DNA of 29,954 nucleotides, taken from positions 1 through 29,954 of the forward strand of contig DCFV01000229.1 in NCBI GenBank assembly GCA_002314435.1, written 5' to 3'. The DNA comes from Acidobacteriaceae bacterium UBA1795 (GTDB lineage: Bacteria; Acidobacteriota; Terriglobia; Terriglobales; Acidobacteriaceae). Below the pieces are notes generated by a model that did not search any database, was not told the origin of the DNA, and worked only from the letters and a program-made list of their open reading frames with translations. The position numbers and the translations under genes were made by a program. Every line of letters begins with the position of its first letter. Positions within the stretch are counted from its first letter, which is position 1. Shown one piece after another: positions 7,290-15,169 of this stretch.

Positions 7290-8256
7290 GTGCGCCGCCT
7301 TCCGCCAGTACGCGCGCGAATACATGCGCATCCACATTGCCACCCGTGAGCACTACTCCAATGCGTCGTCCGCGGTGCAGGGAACTCTCCGCCATTGCCC
7401 CGGCCAGTGCCGCAGCCGCGGCTCCTTCGGCCAGGTTGTGGGTGTCCGTGTAGCAGGCGCGCATCGCTTCCTCAATGGCTTCGTCGGAAACTTCGACGAT
7501 CCGCGCTACATGGCTCCAGATGACATCCATCGCCTCCGCATTGGGCGTGCGACAGGCGAGACCATCGGCGATTCGCGTGCGCGCCGGCGTTTCCACAATG
7601 GTGCTCTGCCGGAAACTCCGAGCGTAGGAAGGAGACTCCGCCGCAACCACACCCGCGATATCCATTTTGATGCCGAGTGCATTGCGCGCCGCTGCCATGC
7701 CGCAGATTGACGAGCCCAGCCCAATGGGAACATACACCGAATCGAGCGGCGGCACAGCCTTCAGAAACTCCAGAGCATACGTAGCGGTACCCATCACCAG
7801 CCGCTCGTGGAAGGAATCGATCATCGCGTAGCCCCGCTCCGCAGCAAGCGCTCGCGCAAAATCGAGCGACTCCTGAAAGTCCTCGCCGTGCTCGATCAGC
7901 TCAACCCCCTGGGCAAGCATGGCACGATTCTTCTCAGTGCTGTTGCCGCGAGGGACAACAATCACCGCCGCCATCCCCAACAAGCGCGCAGCCAGGCCCA
8001 CACCCTGCCCGTGGTTGCCGCGCGTGGCAGCCACCACGCCCGTCACCTCCGGCCGCGTCCGTTTCAACCAGTCTAGATACACAAGGGCGCCGCGCAGCTT
8101 AAAGGCACCCACTGGCGTATGGTTTTCGTGTTTCACCCAGGCTTCGGCGCCCAGCCTCTGGTTCAGCAGCGGCCAACTGTACTGCGGCGTAGGCGGCATG
8201 GAGCGATACACAACTGACTGCGCTTCTTCAATCTGCGCCAGGGAGGGAAGGTTCAT
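7282..8256 (-). CDS. PLP-dependent threonine/serine dehydratase family protein
   Basis: A 324-residue fold-type II PLP enzyme of the catabolic threonine dehydratase type, which eliminates water and ammonia from threonine or serine to give a 2-oxo acid. The PLP lysine is K53 in HTPVGAFKLRGALVYLDWL, the substrate loop is AATRGNHGQGVGLAARLLG, and the phosphate-binding glycine cluster is seen in VYVPIGLGSSICGMAAARNA. The C-terminal GRRIGVVLTGGNVD is also typical. There is no ACT regulatory domain, so it resembles the short TdcB/EutB-like enzymes. Serine racemase or hydroxyectoine-degradation EutB are close alternatives that cannot be excluded by eye. The ATG at 8256 (MNLPSLAQ) is preceded by TCCCATG; upstream codons to 8301 look non-coding. 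It is divergent from the cytochrome gene. Confidence 0.87.
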   Translation of the reverse strand: MNLPSLAQIEEAQSVVYRSMPPTPQYSWPLLNQRLGAEAWVKHENHTPVGAFKLRGALVYLDWLKRTRPEVTGVVAATRGNHGQGVGLAARLLGMAAVIVVPRGNSTEKNRAMLAQGVELIEHGEDFQESLDFARALAAERGYAMIDSFHERLVMGTATYALEFLKAVPPLDSVYVPIGLGSSICGMAAARNALGIKMDIAGVVAAESPSYARSFRQSTIVETPARTRIADGLACRTPNAEAMDVIWSHVARIVEVSDEAIEEAMRACYTDTHNLAEGAAAAALAGAMAESSLHRGRRIGVVLTGGNVDAHVFARVLAEGGAHA

Positions 8257-8305
8257 GGGATCAGCATAGCCGAGTGAAGTGCGATGTCTAGAATGGAGCA
8301 TACGG

Positions 8306-8668
8306 ATGACTTCTCAATCGCTCACGTTTCTTTTTGCTCCTATGCTCTGCATTACCTGCGCCTTCGGAGTGCTCGCCGGTTGCCGCGACTCGTCCCCGTT
8401 CTCGCCCCAGGAAGCAGAAGGGAAGCACCTCTACTCCGCCCGCTGTGCGCACTGCCACGAAGAGAACGATTTGCAACTGAAGAAGGTGCCGCCCGACCTG
8501 CACAGCTTGTTCGACCGAGCAACTTTACCAAGTGGCGTTCCCGCAGCCGACCCTGAAATACGCCGCGTGGTGCTCGCAGGAATGGGTATGATGCCGTCTT
8601 TCGCGGGTCGCTTTACGGACCAACAGATGTCCGACCTGCTGGCCTACCTGCACACCGGCCTGCGCTGA
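8306..8668 (+). CDS. Small lipoprotein c-type cytochrome
   Basis: A 120-residue monoheme cytochrome c. The N-terminus is a lipoprotein signal: a hydrophobic stretch ending in FGVLAGC, with C26 as the predicted lipidated cysteine. The heme site is CAHCH at residues 47-51, and the likely axial methionine is in the GMGMMPSFAGRF segment about 45 residues later; QQMSDLLAYLHTGLR is the usual C-terminal helix. It should be anchored at the outer face of a membrane and carry electrons between periplasmic partners. The ATG at 8306 is chosen because it gives a complete signal peptide; the frame opens earlier at 8279. It is divergent from the dehydratase, 49 bases away, and precedes miaB without an obvious functional link. 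Confidence 0.87.
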   Translation: MTSQSLTFLFAPMLCITCAFGVLAGCRDSSPFSPQEAEGKHLYSARCAHCHEENDLQLKKVPPDLHSLFDRATLPSGVPAADPEIRRVVLAGMGMMPSFAGRFTDQQMSDLLAYLHTGLR

Positions 8669-8708
8669 GGCTCGGGTGGTGTCCGGCTGCCGCAAATCCG
8701 GGATGCAC

Positions 8709-8714
8709 TATACT
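8709..8714 (+). promoter_or_regulatory. Candidate -10 box for miaB
   Basis: TATACT matches the sigma70 -10 consensus at five of six positions. It lies ten bases before the miaB ATG (gap 8715-8724). No good -35 is seen 17 bases upstream. Transcription from here would start about 8720-8722, leaving almost no 5' leader. Confidence 0.35.
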
Positions 8715-8724
8715 GAATCTTGCT

Positions 8725-10044
8725 ATGGCAACCGAGAAAACCTTCTACCTTGAGACCTTCGGCTGCCAGATGAATGCCCATGACTCCGAGAAGGTGATTG
8801 GCACACTCCGGCAGCAGGGCTATCGGCAGGTCGAAAACGAAGAGGACGCAGGCCTGATCCTCTACAACACCTGCTCCATCCGCGACAAGGCCGAACAGAA
8901 GGTCTTCAACCGCCTAAACGATTACAAGAAACTGCACAAAGCCGGCAAGCGCTTCGGCGTGCTCGGCTGTGTGGCTCAGCAGGAAGGCGAAAAGATCTTC
9001 GAGCGTGCACCCTACGTCTCGCTCGTCTCCGGCTCGGCTTCATATCGCAAGCTGCCCGAGATGCTCACACGCCTTGAAGCCGGCGAACGCCGCATCACCG
9101 GCCTGGATGACCGCCAGACCGAAGAAACGTTCGAAACCGAGTTCACTGCACGCCAGAGCCCCTACCGCGGTTACATCACCATCATCGAAGGCTGCGATAA
9201 GTTCTGCTCCTACTGCGTAGTGCCGTATACGAGAGGCAAGGAGCGCAGCCGCAGTTCGTCCTCCGTGCTGGCCGAGGCGCGCAGCATCGCCGACCAGGGC
9301 TACACCGAAATTCAGCTCCTCGGCCAGAACGTGAACAGTTACCGAGATCCCGAAGGGAAGTCGAGCTTCGCTGAACTGCTGGCCGCAGTCGGGCAGGTGC
9401 GCGGGATCCGGCGCGTCCGCTTCACCACGAGCCACCCCCGCGACTTTACTCGTGACATCGTGGAAGCCATCGACGCCATTCCCACGCTCTGTGACCACGT
9501 TCACCTGCCGGTACAGTCCGGCTCCTCGCGCGTGCTCAAGCAAATGGCACGGGAATACACCCGCGATTGGTACCTCGAGCGCATCAGCTGGATTAAGGCC
9601 GCCCGGCGCATCATCTCGCTCTCCACAGACATCATTGTCGGTTTCCCGGGCGAAACGGATGACGATTTCATTCAGACCATGGACCTTCTGGCCGAGGTGC
9701 AGTACGATTGCGTCTTCGGTTTCAAGTACTCGGGCCGCCCCAACACACCGGCGCTCACCATGATCGATTCCGTGCCTGAGGAAGAGAAGGCGAGGCGTCT
9801 TCAAGTGTTGCTCGAGCGGCAGCGTGAAGTACAGAGAATCAATTACGCCAAGCATTTAGGAGAGATACTAGATGTGATGGTTGAGGGGGTAAACCCGGCC
9901 CGTGGCCAGATTTCAGGACGCAGCAGCCAGAACAAACCGGTCAATTTCACCAGCGCGCATCCCATTGCTCCGGCGCCAGGCACCTACCAGCAAGTGAAAA
10001 TCACGGGGAGCTTTCCCAACAGCTTGGTCGGCGAAGCCGTCTAA
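8725..10044 (+). CDS. miaB: tRNA-2-methylthio-N6-dimethylallyladenosine synthase MiaB
   Basis: A 439-residue radical-SAM methylthiotransferase that converts i6A37 to ms2i6A37 in tRNAs reading UNN codons. The N-terminal UPF0004 domain has the auxiliary cluster cysteines C14 (TFGCQMN), C50 (YNTCSIRDKAEQK) and C82 (GVLGCVAQQ). The radical-SAM cluster is CDKFCSYC at 157-164, numbered as in the E. coli enzyme. The C-terminal TRAM RNA-binding domain (about 375-439) ends in VKITGSFPNSLVGEAV. The ORNNT-like NTCSIRDKAEQ motif and the LGQNVNSY segment separate MiaB from RimO and MtaB. No Shine-Dalgarno sequence precedes the ATG at 8725. The next gene starts 24 bases downstream and may be co-transcribed. 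Confidence 0.97.
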   Translation: MATEKTFYLETFGCQMNAHDSEKVIGTLRQQGYRQVENEEDAGLILYNTCSIRDKAEQKVFNRLNDYKKLHKAGKRFGVLGCVAQQEGEKIFERAPYVSLVSGSASYRKLPEMLTRLEAGERRITGLDDRQTEETFETEFTARQSPYRGYITIIEGCDKFCSYCVVPYTRGKERSRSSSSVLAEARSIADQGYTEIQLLGQNVNSYRDPEGKSSFAELLAAVGQVRGIRRVRFTTSHPRDFTRDIVEAIDAIPTLCDHVHLPVQSGSSRVLKQMAREYTRDWYLERISWIKAARRIISLSTDIIVGFPGETDDDFIQTMDLLAEVQYDCVFGFKYSGRPNTPALTMIDSVPEEEKARRLQVLLERQREVQRINYAKHLGEILDVMVEGVNPARGQISGRSSQNKPVNFTSAHPIAPAPGTYQQVKITGSFPNSLVGEAV

Positions 10045-10068
10045 CTCGTGCAGTAGTTGGAGGAACAT

Positions 10069-10557
10069 ATGGACATCGAAGTACGCATTCGGGGCCTGAT
10101 GATGGATCCGGCTACAAATATGCCGATCATTGTCCTGAAAGACGTAGCCTCTGAGGCAGTGATGCCCATCTGGGTCGGCTTTTTTGAGGCCAAGGCCATC
10201 TCTGACGAGATCGATAAATCGGGCGCCCCGCGCCCCATGACGCACGATCTCGCACGGGATTTGATTCGTCACCTGAATGCTACGCTCGAACGCGTCGTGA
10301 TTACGGAACTCCATGAAAACACGTTCTACGCGGCACTTTGCCTCCAGCAGGGAGACGACCAGATCCTGATCGACGCACGACCCTCCGATGCCATCGCTCT
10401 AGCAATGCGTGCGGATTGTCCCATCTTTGTTTCCGAGCAAGTGATGGAAACGGCACGTCTGCATACGACCGGTCCCGCTGATGGGCCGTCGGCCGACCAA
10501 CTTCGCGGTTGGCTGGAAGGGCTCAACGACGAGGACATGGGCCGTTACAAGATGTAA
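10069..10557 (+). CDS. Bifunctional nuclease (BFN/DUF151) domain protein
   Basis: A 162-residue protein with the BFN (DUF151) fold. Diagnostic segments are PIIVLKDVASEAVMPIWVGF, EAKAISDEI, and the region FYAALCLQQGDDQILIDARP followed by SDAIALAMRADCPIFVSEQV, which is the most conserved block of the family. Thermotoga homologues have been structurally characterised and plant relatives show RNase and DNase activity; the bacterial role is unsettled. The last 30 residues (DEDMGRYKM) form the usual short helical tail. The ATG at 10069 is preceded by GGAGG at 10059-10063. It lies just after miaB, an order that is common in Acidobacteriota and suggests an RNA-related role, though that is only inference. 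Confidence 0.9.
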   Translation: MDIEVRIRGLMMDPATNMPIIVLKDVASEAVMPIWVGFFEAKAISDEIDKSGAPRPMTHDLARDLIRHLNATLERVVITELHENTFYAALCLQQGDDQILIDARPSDAIALAMRADCPIFVSEQVMETARLHTTGPADGPSADQLRGWLEGLNDEDMGRYKM

Positions 10558-10570
10558 GCCGATCAGAGGG

Positions 10571-10604
10571 GAAGTAGTGCAATCCGTATTTGATGCGGAA
10601 CTTC
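10571..10604. terminator. Stem-loop between convergent genes
   Basis: A two-part stem: GAAGT (10571-10575) pairs with ACTTC (10600-10604), enclosing a stronger hairpin TCCGTAT-TTG-ATGCGGA at 10583-10599 with one T-G wobble. It lies 14 bases after the BFN stop, in the 119-base gap before the convergent kinase gene. The downstream T content is modest, so activity as a terminator is probable but not certain. Confidence 0.4.
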
Positions 10605-10676
10605 TCTCTATGTGATTATTTATGTGTACAGAATATCTGTTATCGGACATATCATCTATTTCTGCCGGGTCTGCTC

Positions 10677-12149
10677 TTATACCTGAACGATCCCTCTCGC
10701 AGCCTTATCTGCCGAACCGCTCCCTACGGAATGATTCGGAATCGTCAAGGTAATCTCCGCTCCGCCACCTTCCGCTTCCGACGCAGTCGCCGAGCCTCCG
10801 TGTGCCCGCATCACTGCGTCGACAAAAGCCAAGCCCAGCCCATGTCCGCTTGAGTGCCTGCCCTTGACGCGCATTGAAAACAAATGCGGCAAGACGTCTG
10901 GATCAAACCCCGCCCCGTTGTCGCGCACGATCAGCAATGTGCAGTCATCCTGCTCCCTCAAAACCACCGTAACCGTGTATCCGGGGCCAAGGTGTTTCAG
11001 TTCGTTATCAAACAAATTCGCAATCATGCGGTGGATTAGGCCCGGGTCCGCCTCGATCCTTACCGGGCCCGTGCTCTGAAGTTCAATTTTCAGCCCCTTT
11101 TCCGACATGGACGGCTCATAGAGACCGATCATCGAGCGAAGCAACTCATCCAGATCGATCGGCTCCACCCTAAGGAAAAGCGCATCCGCTTTGGCTTCTG
11201 CTACATCCAGCGATTTATTGAGGAACTCGGTGAGCCGATCGAGTTCCTCGATGGCCGCGACGACCGCCTCAGCCTGCTCGCCGTCCCGCAACGAGCCGAG
11301 AGAAGTCTCCAGCTTCCCGCGCATTGCGGTCAGCGGACTGCGCAGGTCGTGCGCCAGCGAATCGGTGATCGTATGCAGTTGCAGAACCGACTGCTCGATG
11401 CGGTCGAGCATCCGGTTGAGCGTCAGAGCCAGATCCGCCATCTCGTCGTGACGCTCGCTGGTGGGGACCCTGGCCTTCAGGTCGGAGTGGCCGATGCGCG
11501 ATGCAGCCTCGGTAATCCGTCGTACGTGGCTCAAGGTACGCCTAGAACTGAAGAAGACGACCAAAAAGCCGAGCTGGACAAGACTGAGCCACAACAGGAA
11601 GAAGCGCAGGCGCAGATTGCGCAAAACCCGCATCTCGTCGCGTTCGGAGACCCCGAGGTAGACGCGCCCGCCGCCGTCCATGGCCACCGAGGCCACTCGA
11701 AACGGCACGCTGAACCCCTGGATGAGAATGTCCGAAGGTCTATCGAGTAGCACCCGCCTCGAACGAATCGCCTGCAGATTCGTCTCACCACTGCCCGCAC
11801 CCACACATAGCTTCATGGCGCCGTCGCTGCCAGTCATCAGAAAGAAGACTGCACTTCCAGCATCGCCAGACGCGGCTGTGCGGTTGGGCACCTCGCGAGA
11901 AGCCAGTTCCGCCACCTCACCCACCACGCGGTTGTAGAGTGCGTCGTTAGGAGTATGTTCCGCCACATCGCTCAGCACTTCCACTTCGCCGGAGAGCCAT
12001 GCGTCCGTGCGCCGCTGGATATCCTTGGCGACAAAGCGATCGAGCACAATAAAGACGATCACCGTGCCACAGGTATAGGCCAGCGTCGCCCACAGCGAGA
12101 TGCGCCATGCGGCACTGCGGACTTGCGCCTTACCTGTCCTTGAGGACAT
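10677..12149 (-). CDS. Two-component sensor histidine kinase (HAMP-HisKA-HATPase)
   Basis: A 490-residue membrane sensor kinase. TM1 is about 15-37 and TM2 about 182-201, bracketing a periplasmic sensor region of about 140 residues with no recognisable fold. A HAMP linker follows (HVRRITEAASRIGHSDLKAR), then the HisKA helix with phospho-acceptor H267 in SLAHDLRSPLTAMRGKLE. The HATPase has the N box MIANLFDNELKH, the G1 box DNGAGF and the G2 box SSGHGLGLAFVDAVMRAHGG. The usual NAxKxT-type N box is altered (FDNELKH), but Asn is retained. It overlaps the response regulator gene by 20 bases and must be its partner. The stimulus is unknown; the divergent redox/lipid operon is the most obvious candidate for control. 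Domain layout resembles CusS/PmrB-type kinases. Confidence 0.93.
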   Translation of the reverse strand: MSSRTGKAQVRSAAWRISLWATLAYTCGTVIVFIVLDRFVAKDIQRRTDAWLSGEVEVLSDVAEHTPNDALYNRVVGEVAELASREVPNRTAASGDAGSAVFFLMTGSDGAMKLCVGAGSGETNLQAIRSRRVLLDRPSDILIQGFSVPFRVASVAMDGGGRVYLGVSERDEMRVLRNLRLRFFLLWLSLVQLGFLVVFFSSRRTLSHVRRITEAASRIGHSDLKARVPTSERHDEMADLALTLNRMLDRIEQSVLQLHTITDSLAHDLRSPLTAMRGKLETSLGSLRDGEQAEAVVAAIEELDRLTEFLNKSLDVAEAKADALFLRVEPIDLDELLRSMIGLYEPSMSEKGLKIELQSTGPVRIEADPGLIHRMIANLFDNELKHLGPGYTVTVVLREQDDCTLLIVRDNGAGFDPDVLPHLFSMRVKGRHSSGHGLGLAFVDAVMRAHGGSATASEAEGGGAEITLTIPNHSVGSGSADKAARGIVQV

Positions 12150-12816
12150 AGCCCACTCCCCGTAGCGTCCGAATCATCGGTGGCTGCCGATTGCCGTCCA
12201 CCTTGCCGCGCAAACGATAGATATGCACGTCCACCACGTTTGTGTCGGGCTGGATACGCATGCCCCAGACTTGTTCGAGGATCATGGATCGCGTAACCAC
12301 CCGCCCGGCGTTTCGGCAAAGATATTCCAGCAACACAAACTCCTGGGGCGTAAGTTGCAGCAATTCGCCGCCGCGTTTGGCCTCGCGACGCAACAGGTCA
12401 AGTTCAAGATCAAGGACACGCAGTCGCGTGGCTTCCCCGCCCTGCGGCGCGTTCCTGCGCAACAAGTTGCGCAATCGCGCCAGCAGCTCCGCCAGTGCAA
12501 AAGGCTTGGTCAGGTAATCGTCGCCTCCCTGTTCCAGTCCACGCACTCTGTCGTCAATTGATCGACGCGCAGACAGAATCAGGACAGGCGTGCGCACGCC
12601 CATCTGCCGCAAACGCACGATCAGGTTGAAACCGTCCTGGTCGGGCAGATTCAGGTCAACCACGAGAATGTCGTAAGAGTTAACCAGGGCCAGACCTTCC
12701 GCAGCCGCACCGTCCGGCGCTAGATCTACGGCGTAACCAGCCTCCGCCAGCGCCTGGGTTAGAAACGTCTGGATGTCACGTTCGTCCTCGACCAGCAGCA
12801 GTCGCATGGAAGACAT
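12130..12816 (-). CDS. OmpR/PhoB-family response regulator
   Basis: A 228-residue DNA-binding regulator. The receiver domain (about 4-120) has the acidic pair E10/D11, phospho-acceptor D54 in ILVVDLNLPDQDGF, the switch serine S82 (VLILSARRS) and K104 (DDYLTKPFALAELLAR). The C-terminal winged helix (about 130-228) carries LTPQEFVLLEYLCRNAGRVV, the recognition helix TNVVDVHIYRLRGKVD and the wing TLRGVGYVLKDR. Such proteins bind tandem half-sites as head-to-tail dimers. The start could be at 12816 (MSSM) or 12807 (MRLL); the first is listed. It is divergent from the polyprenyl synthase operon, and the shared 251-base region contains direct repeats that may be its operator. Confidence 0.94.
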   Translation of the reverse strand: MSSMRLLLVEDERDIQTFLTQALAEAGYAVDLAPDGAAAEGLALVNSYDILVVDLNLPDQDGFNLIVRLRQMGVRTPVLILSARRSIDDRVRGLEQGGDDYLTKPFALAELLARLRNLLRRNAPQGGEATRLRVLDLELDLLRREAKRGGELLQLTPQEFVLLEYLCRNAGRVVTRSMILEQVWGMRIQPDTNVVDVHIYRLRGKVDGNRQPPMIRTLRGVGYVLKDR

Positions 12817-12886
12817 GGTAGTCTATCGTCCGCGTCTGTAACCAAATCCCCTCCTCCACTGACTCCAGGCCAACTGCGCGGCACAC

Positions 12887-12987
12887 ATGAACAAATCGTC
12901 ATGAAGAGTTTGAGCGGGCGTCATGTTTGCGGCCTAAGCTGGGAGTAGACAACGTAGGCCAGCAACCCGCGCAGATGAACAAATCGT
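12887..12987. repeat. Pair of 13-base direct repeats in the divergent regulatory region
   Basis: ATGAACAAATCGT occurs at 12887-12899 and again at 12975-12987, 88 bases apart. The match extends imperfectly on both sides (CA before, AT after), giving about 17 of 19 identical positions. Both copies lie between the response regulator gene and the polyprenyl synthase operon and outside coding sequence, so they are candidate regulator binding sites. A second short direct repeat, GTCATG, occurs at 12898-12903 and 12920-12925, 22 bases apart, near two helical turns. Confidence 0.5.
12931..12960. repeat. Inverted repeat GGCCTA...TAGGCC
   Basis: GGCCTA at 12931-12936 is matched by its perfect reverse complement TAGGCC at 12955-12960, with 18 bases between. 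It lies between the two direct-repeat copies. It could be an operator for a dimeric regulator or a chance palindrome of GC-rich sequence. Confidence 0.3.
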
Positions 12988-13067
12988 AATTCAGCGGCTG
13001 CTATCAAACCCAAAATCACCAGCGTCTAAGGGGTTGCACCCCGGCAAAACGCCCCTGAGAGGCATGG

Positions 13068-14063
13068 ATGTCGTCACAATTCCAGTTCCTTGAAGTCGCA
13101 CGATGGAGCACCGAGCAGCCTGTCCGTTCGCGGGCGCCTCAGCCGGACGCGGAGGACGCAGCTCTGGCGGCAGCATTTGCCTGCGCTCTTCCAATCAACC
13201 CCGGGCTTGACCCCAGCTTTGCGGCCGCCCTGCGCCATCTGCTTCTGCACCCGGGCAGCATGGTGCGGTCGCGCGTTGTAGCCCAATTGGCCGCCGCTTA
13301 CGGAATGAGCCGGGAGCCAGCGATGAACATGGCAATCGCGCTCGAATGCTTTCATACAGCGTCGCTCGTTTTCGACGATCTGCCCTGCATGGACGACGCT
13401 TCCATGCGTCGCGGAATCGAGTGTGTGCATGTGCGCTACGGAGAAGCCGGCGCGATTCTGGCCGCGCTCGGTCTCATCAATCGCGCCTACGCGCTCATGT
13501 GGCGCACACTTGCTGATTGCAATCGTTCCGTGCAGCAGGCGGCGCTCGACTACCTAGAGCAACGCCTTGGCGTGGAAGGCTTGCTCAACGGGCAGGCCCT
13601 GGATCTGAACTATGGCACCCATGTCCGGGACCACAAGGCTACGGAGCGCATAGCGGTCGGAAAGACCGTCTCGCTCATCCGCCTCTCGCTCGTGATGCCT
13701 GCGCTCAGTGCCGGCGCGCCACGCCGCCATGTGCAGTTGCTAGAGCGTCTCAGCTACTTCTGGGGCTTAGCTTACCAGATGGCCGACGACCTGAAAGATG
13801 TGCAGCAAAGCACTGAAACCAGCGGCAAGACCACGGCGCGCGATGAGCACCTCGGTCGGCCCAATATCGCGCTCGCTCTCGGCGTAACCGCAGCAACGGC
13901 AAGGTTGGCGCGACTGCTGGATGACGGGGATCGTACACTGAAACAGTTGCTGCCACTGCGACCGAATCTGGCGTTCCTGCGCCGGCTGCGTAACGAACTG
14001 CATGCGGATCTGAACCGCGCTATGCGACAGGCAGGCGTAATCCCTATCGACAGGAAGAGATGA
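13068..14063 (+). CDS. Short-chain polyprenyl diphosphate synthase family protein
   Basis: A 331-residue trans-isoprenyl diphosphate synthase, the class that condenses isopentenyl diphosphate with an allylic diphosphate to make farnesyl, geranylgeranyl or longer chains. The first aspartate-rich motif is DDLPCMDDASMRRG at about 103-116, with the four-residue insert (DDxxxxD) of bacterial FPPS/GGPPS. The second is YQMADDLKDVQ. The usual N-terminal GGKRxRP motif that holds isopentenyl diphosphate is replaced by HPGSMVRSRV, so substrate handling may differ. The start has GAGAGG upstream; a nine-codon out-of-frame ORF begins four bases earlier at 13064. It is the first gene of a seven-gene operon and ends in a four-base overlap with the ABC permease. 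A product lipid cannot be named. Confidence 0.87.
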   Translation: MSSQFQFLEVARWSTEQPVRSRAPQPDAEDAALAAAFACALPINPGLDPSFAAALRHLLLHPGSMVRSRVVAQLAAAYGMSREPAMNMAIALECFHTASLVFDDLPCMDDASMRRGIECVHVRYGEAGAILAALGLINRAYALMWRTLADCNRSVQQAALDYLEQRLGVEGLLNGQALDLNYGTHVRDHKATERIAVGKTVSLIRLSLVMPALSAGAPRRHVQLLERLSYFWGLAYQMADDLKDVQQSTETSGKTTARDEHLGRPNIALALGVTAATARLARLLDDGDRTLKQLLPLRPNLAFLRRLRNELHADLNRAMRQAGVIPIDRKR

Positions 14064-15169
14064 TCTTTTTACGGTTAATCTTGCTCAATTTGTGGCGGCA
14101 TCGCATTCGTTCCGCTATCAGTATTGCTGGGGTCACCTTCAGCGTTGCCGCGATGCTGACCGTGGTAACAGTTCTCCAGGGCGCAATCGGCATGTTCTCC
14201 GGCCTGCTTTCGAGCGGCGCAGAGATGATCGTGTTCGAGCGCAACGTATCCGACCTTTTCTTCAGTGAAGTACCCGCTGCCAGCGCCAGCGCCATCGCCG
14301 CATGGCCCATGGTGGCCCATGCGGATCCAGTTCTATTCGGCGTCGTCTCGAGTGCCGACCATCCCATCATCACCTGCTTCGGCGTCACGCGGGAGGACGC
14401 ACGCATCCGCAAGGCTACTTGGCTTGCGGGCAACGCCTCGACCTTTGGCCAACACGAAAATGAGGTCGTCCTTGGTGAGCGCGCCGCAGACTTTTTGAAT
14501 GCCACCACTGGCATGCAGGTGCCCATCGGCCACGAGATGTTCCACGTCATTGGCATTGTGAAGACGGCTAACGGCTTTGAAGACGGCGGCGTCTTCATGC
14601 CCCTGCACGCGGCGCAGACCTTCTTTCACAAGGAGGGCTCGTCGGTCATCACCATCAAGTTGCACGAAAAGAATCAGACCGCCGAGTTCAAGGCCGAAGT
14701 GAAACGCACATTCCCCAATCTGATTGCTCTCGAAGATGCAGAATTCTCGCGCACCTACTCGCAATTCAAAATCCTCAAGGCAACTGCATGGGCAGTGGGC
14801 GGTTGCGGCCTTGCACTCGGCGGACTGGGCGTGGCCAACACCATGATTATGTCTGTTTTCGCGCGCATCCGCGAGATTGCCATCCTGCGCGTGAATGGCT
14901 TTTCCAATACGCAGATCGCATTCACCATCCTCGGTGAGTCGGCCCTGATCTCCGTCAGCGGCGCATTGTTGGGAATGATCGTAGGCATAGTCGCCATGTA
15001 TGCGCTTAAGCTCATTCCGGCTTTGCACGGATATGTCGACGTAACGATCCATCCCATGCTCATTTGCGTCGTCGTTTTGTTGGCCTTCGTCACAGGACTG
15101 ACCGGCGCGTTGTACCCTGCCGCCTATGCCATGCGGATTCGTGCGGTGGAGGCGCTGCGCTTCGAATGA
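14060..15169 (+). CDS. MacB/LolCE-type (FtsX family) ABC transporter permease
   Basis: A 369-residue permease with the FtsX/MacB arrangement: TM1 near residues 18-38 after LILLNLWRHRIRSAISIAGV, a large extracytoplasmic MacB periplasmic-core domain (about 45-250), and three C-terminal TMs beginning at LKATAWAVGGCGLALGGLGV and ending at LLAFVTGLTGALYPAAYAMR. The cytoplasmic segment with ARIREIAILRVNGFSNTQIA is the coupling helix typical of this family. Such permeases do not move substrates through a membrane channel; they use mechanotransmission to extract lipoproteins or lipids or to drive a periplasmic partner. The ATG overlaps the preceding stop by four bases, and the end overlaps the ATPase gene by four bases. 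Confidence 0.9.
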   Translation: MIFLRLILLNLWRHRIRSAISIAGVTFSVAAMLTVVTVLQGAIGMFSGLLSSGAEMIVFERNVSDLFFSEVPAASASAIAAWPMVAHADPVLFGVVSSADHPIITCFGVTREDARIRKATWLAGNASTFGQHENEVVLGERAADFLNATTGMQVPIGHEMFHVIGIVKTANGFEDGGVFMPLHAAQTFFHKEGSSVITIKLHEKNQTAEFKAEVKRTFPNLIALEDAEFSRTYSQFKILKATAWAVGGCGLALGGLGVANTMIMSVFARIREIAILRVNGFSNTQIAFTILGESALISVSGALLGMIVGIVAMYALKLIPALHGYVDVTIHPMLICVVVLLAFVTGLTGALYPAAYAMRIRAVEALRFE

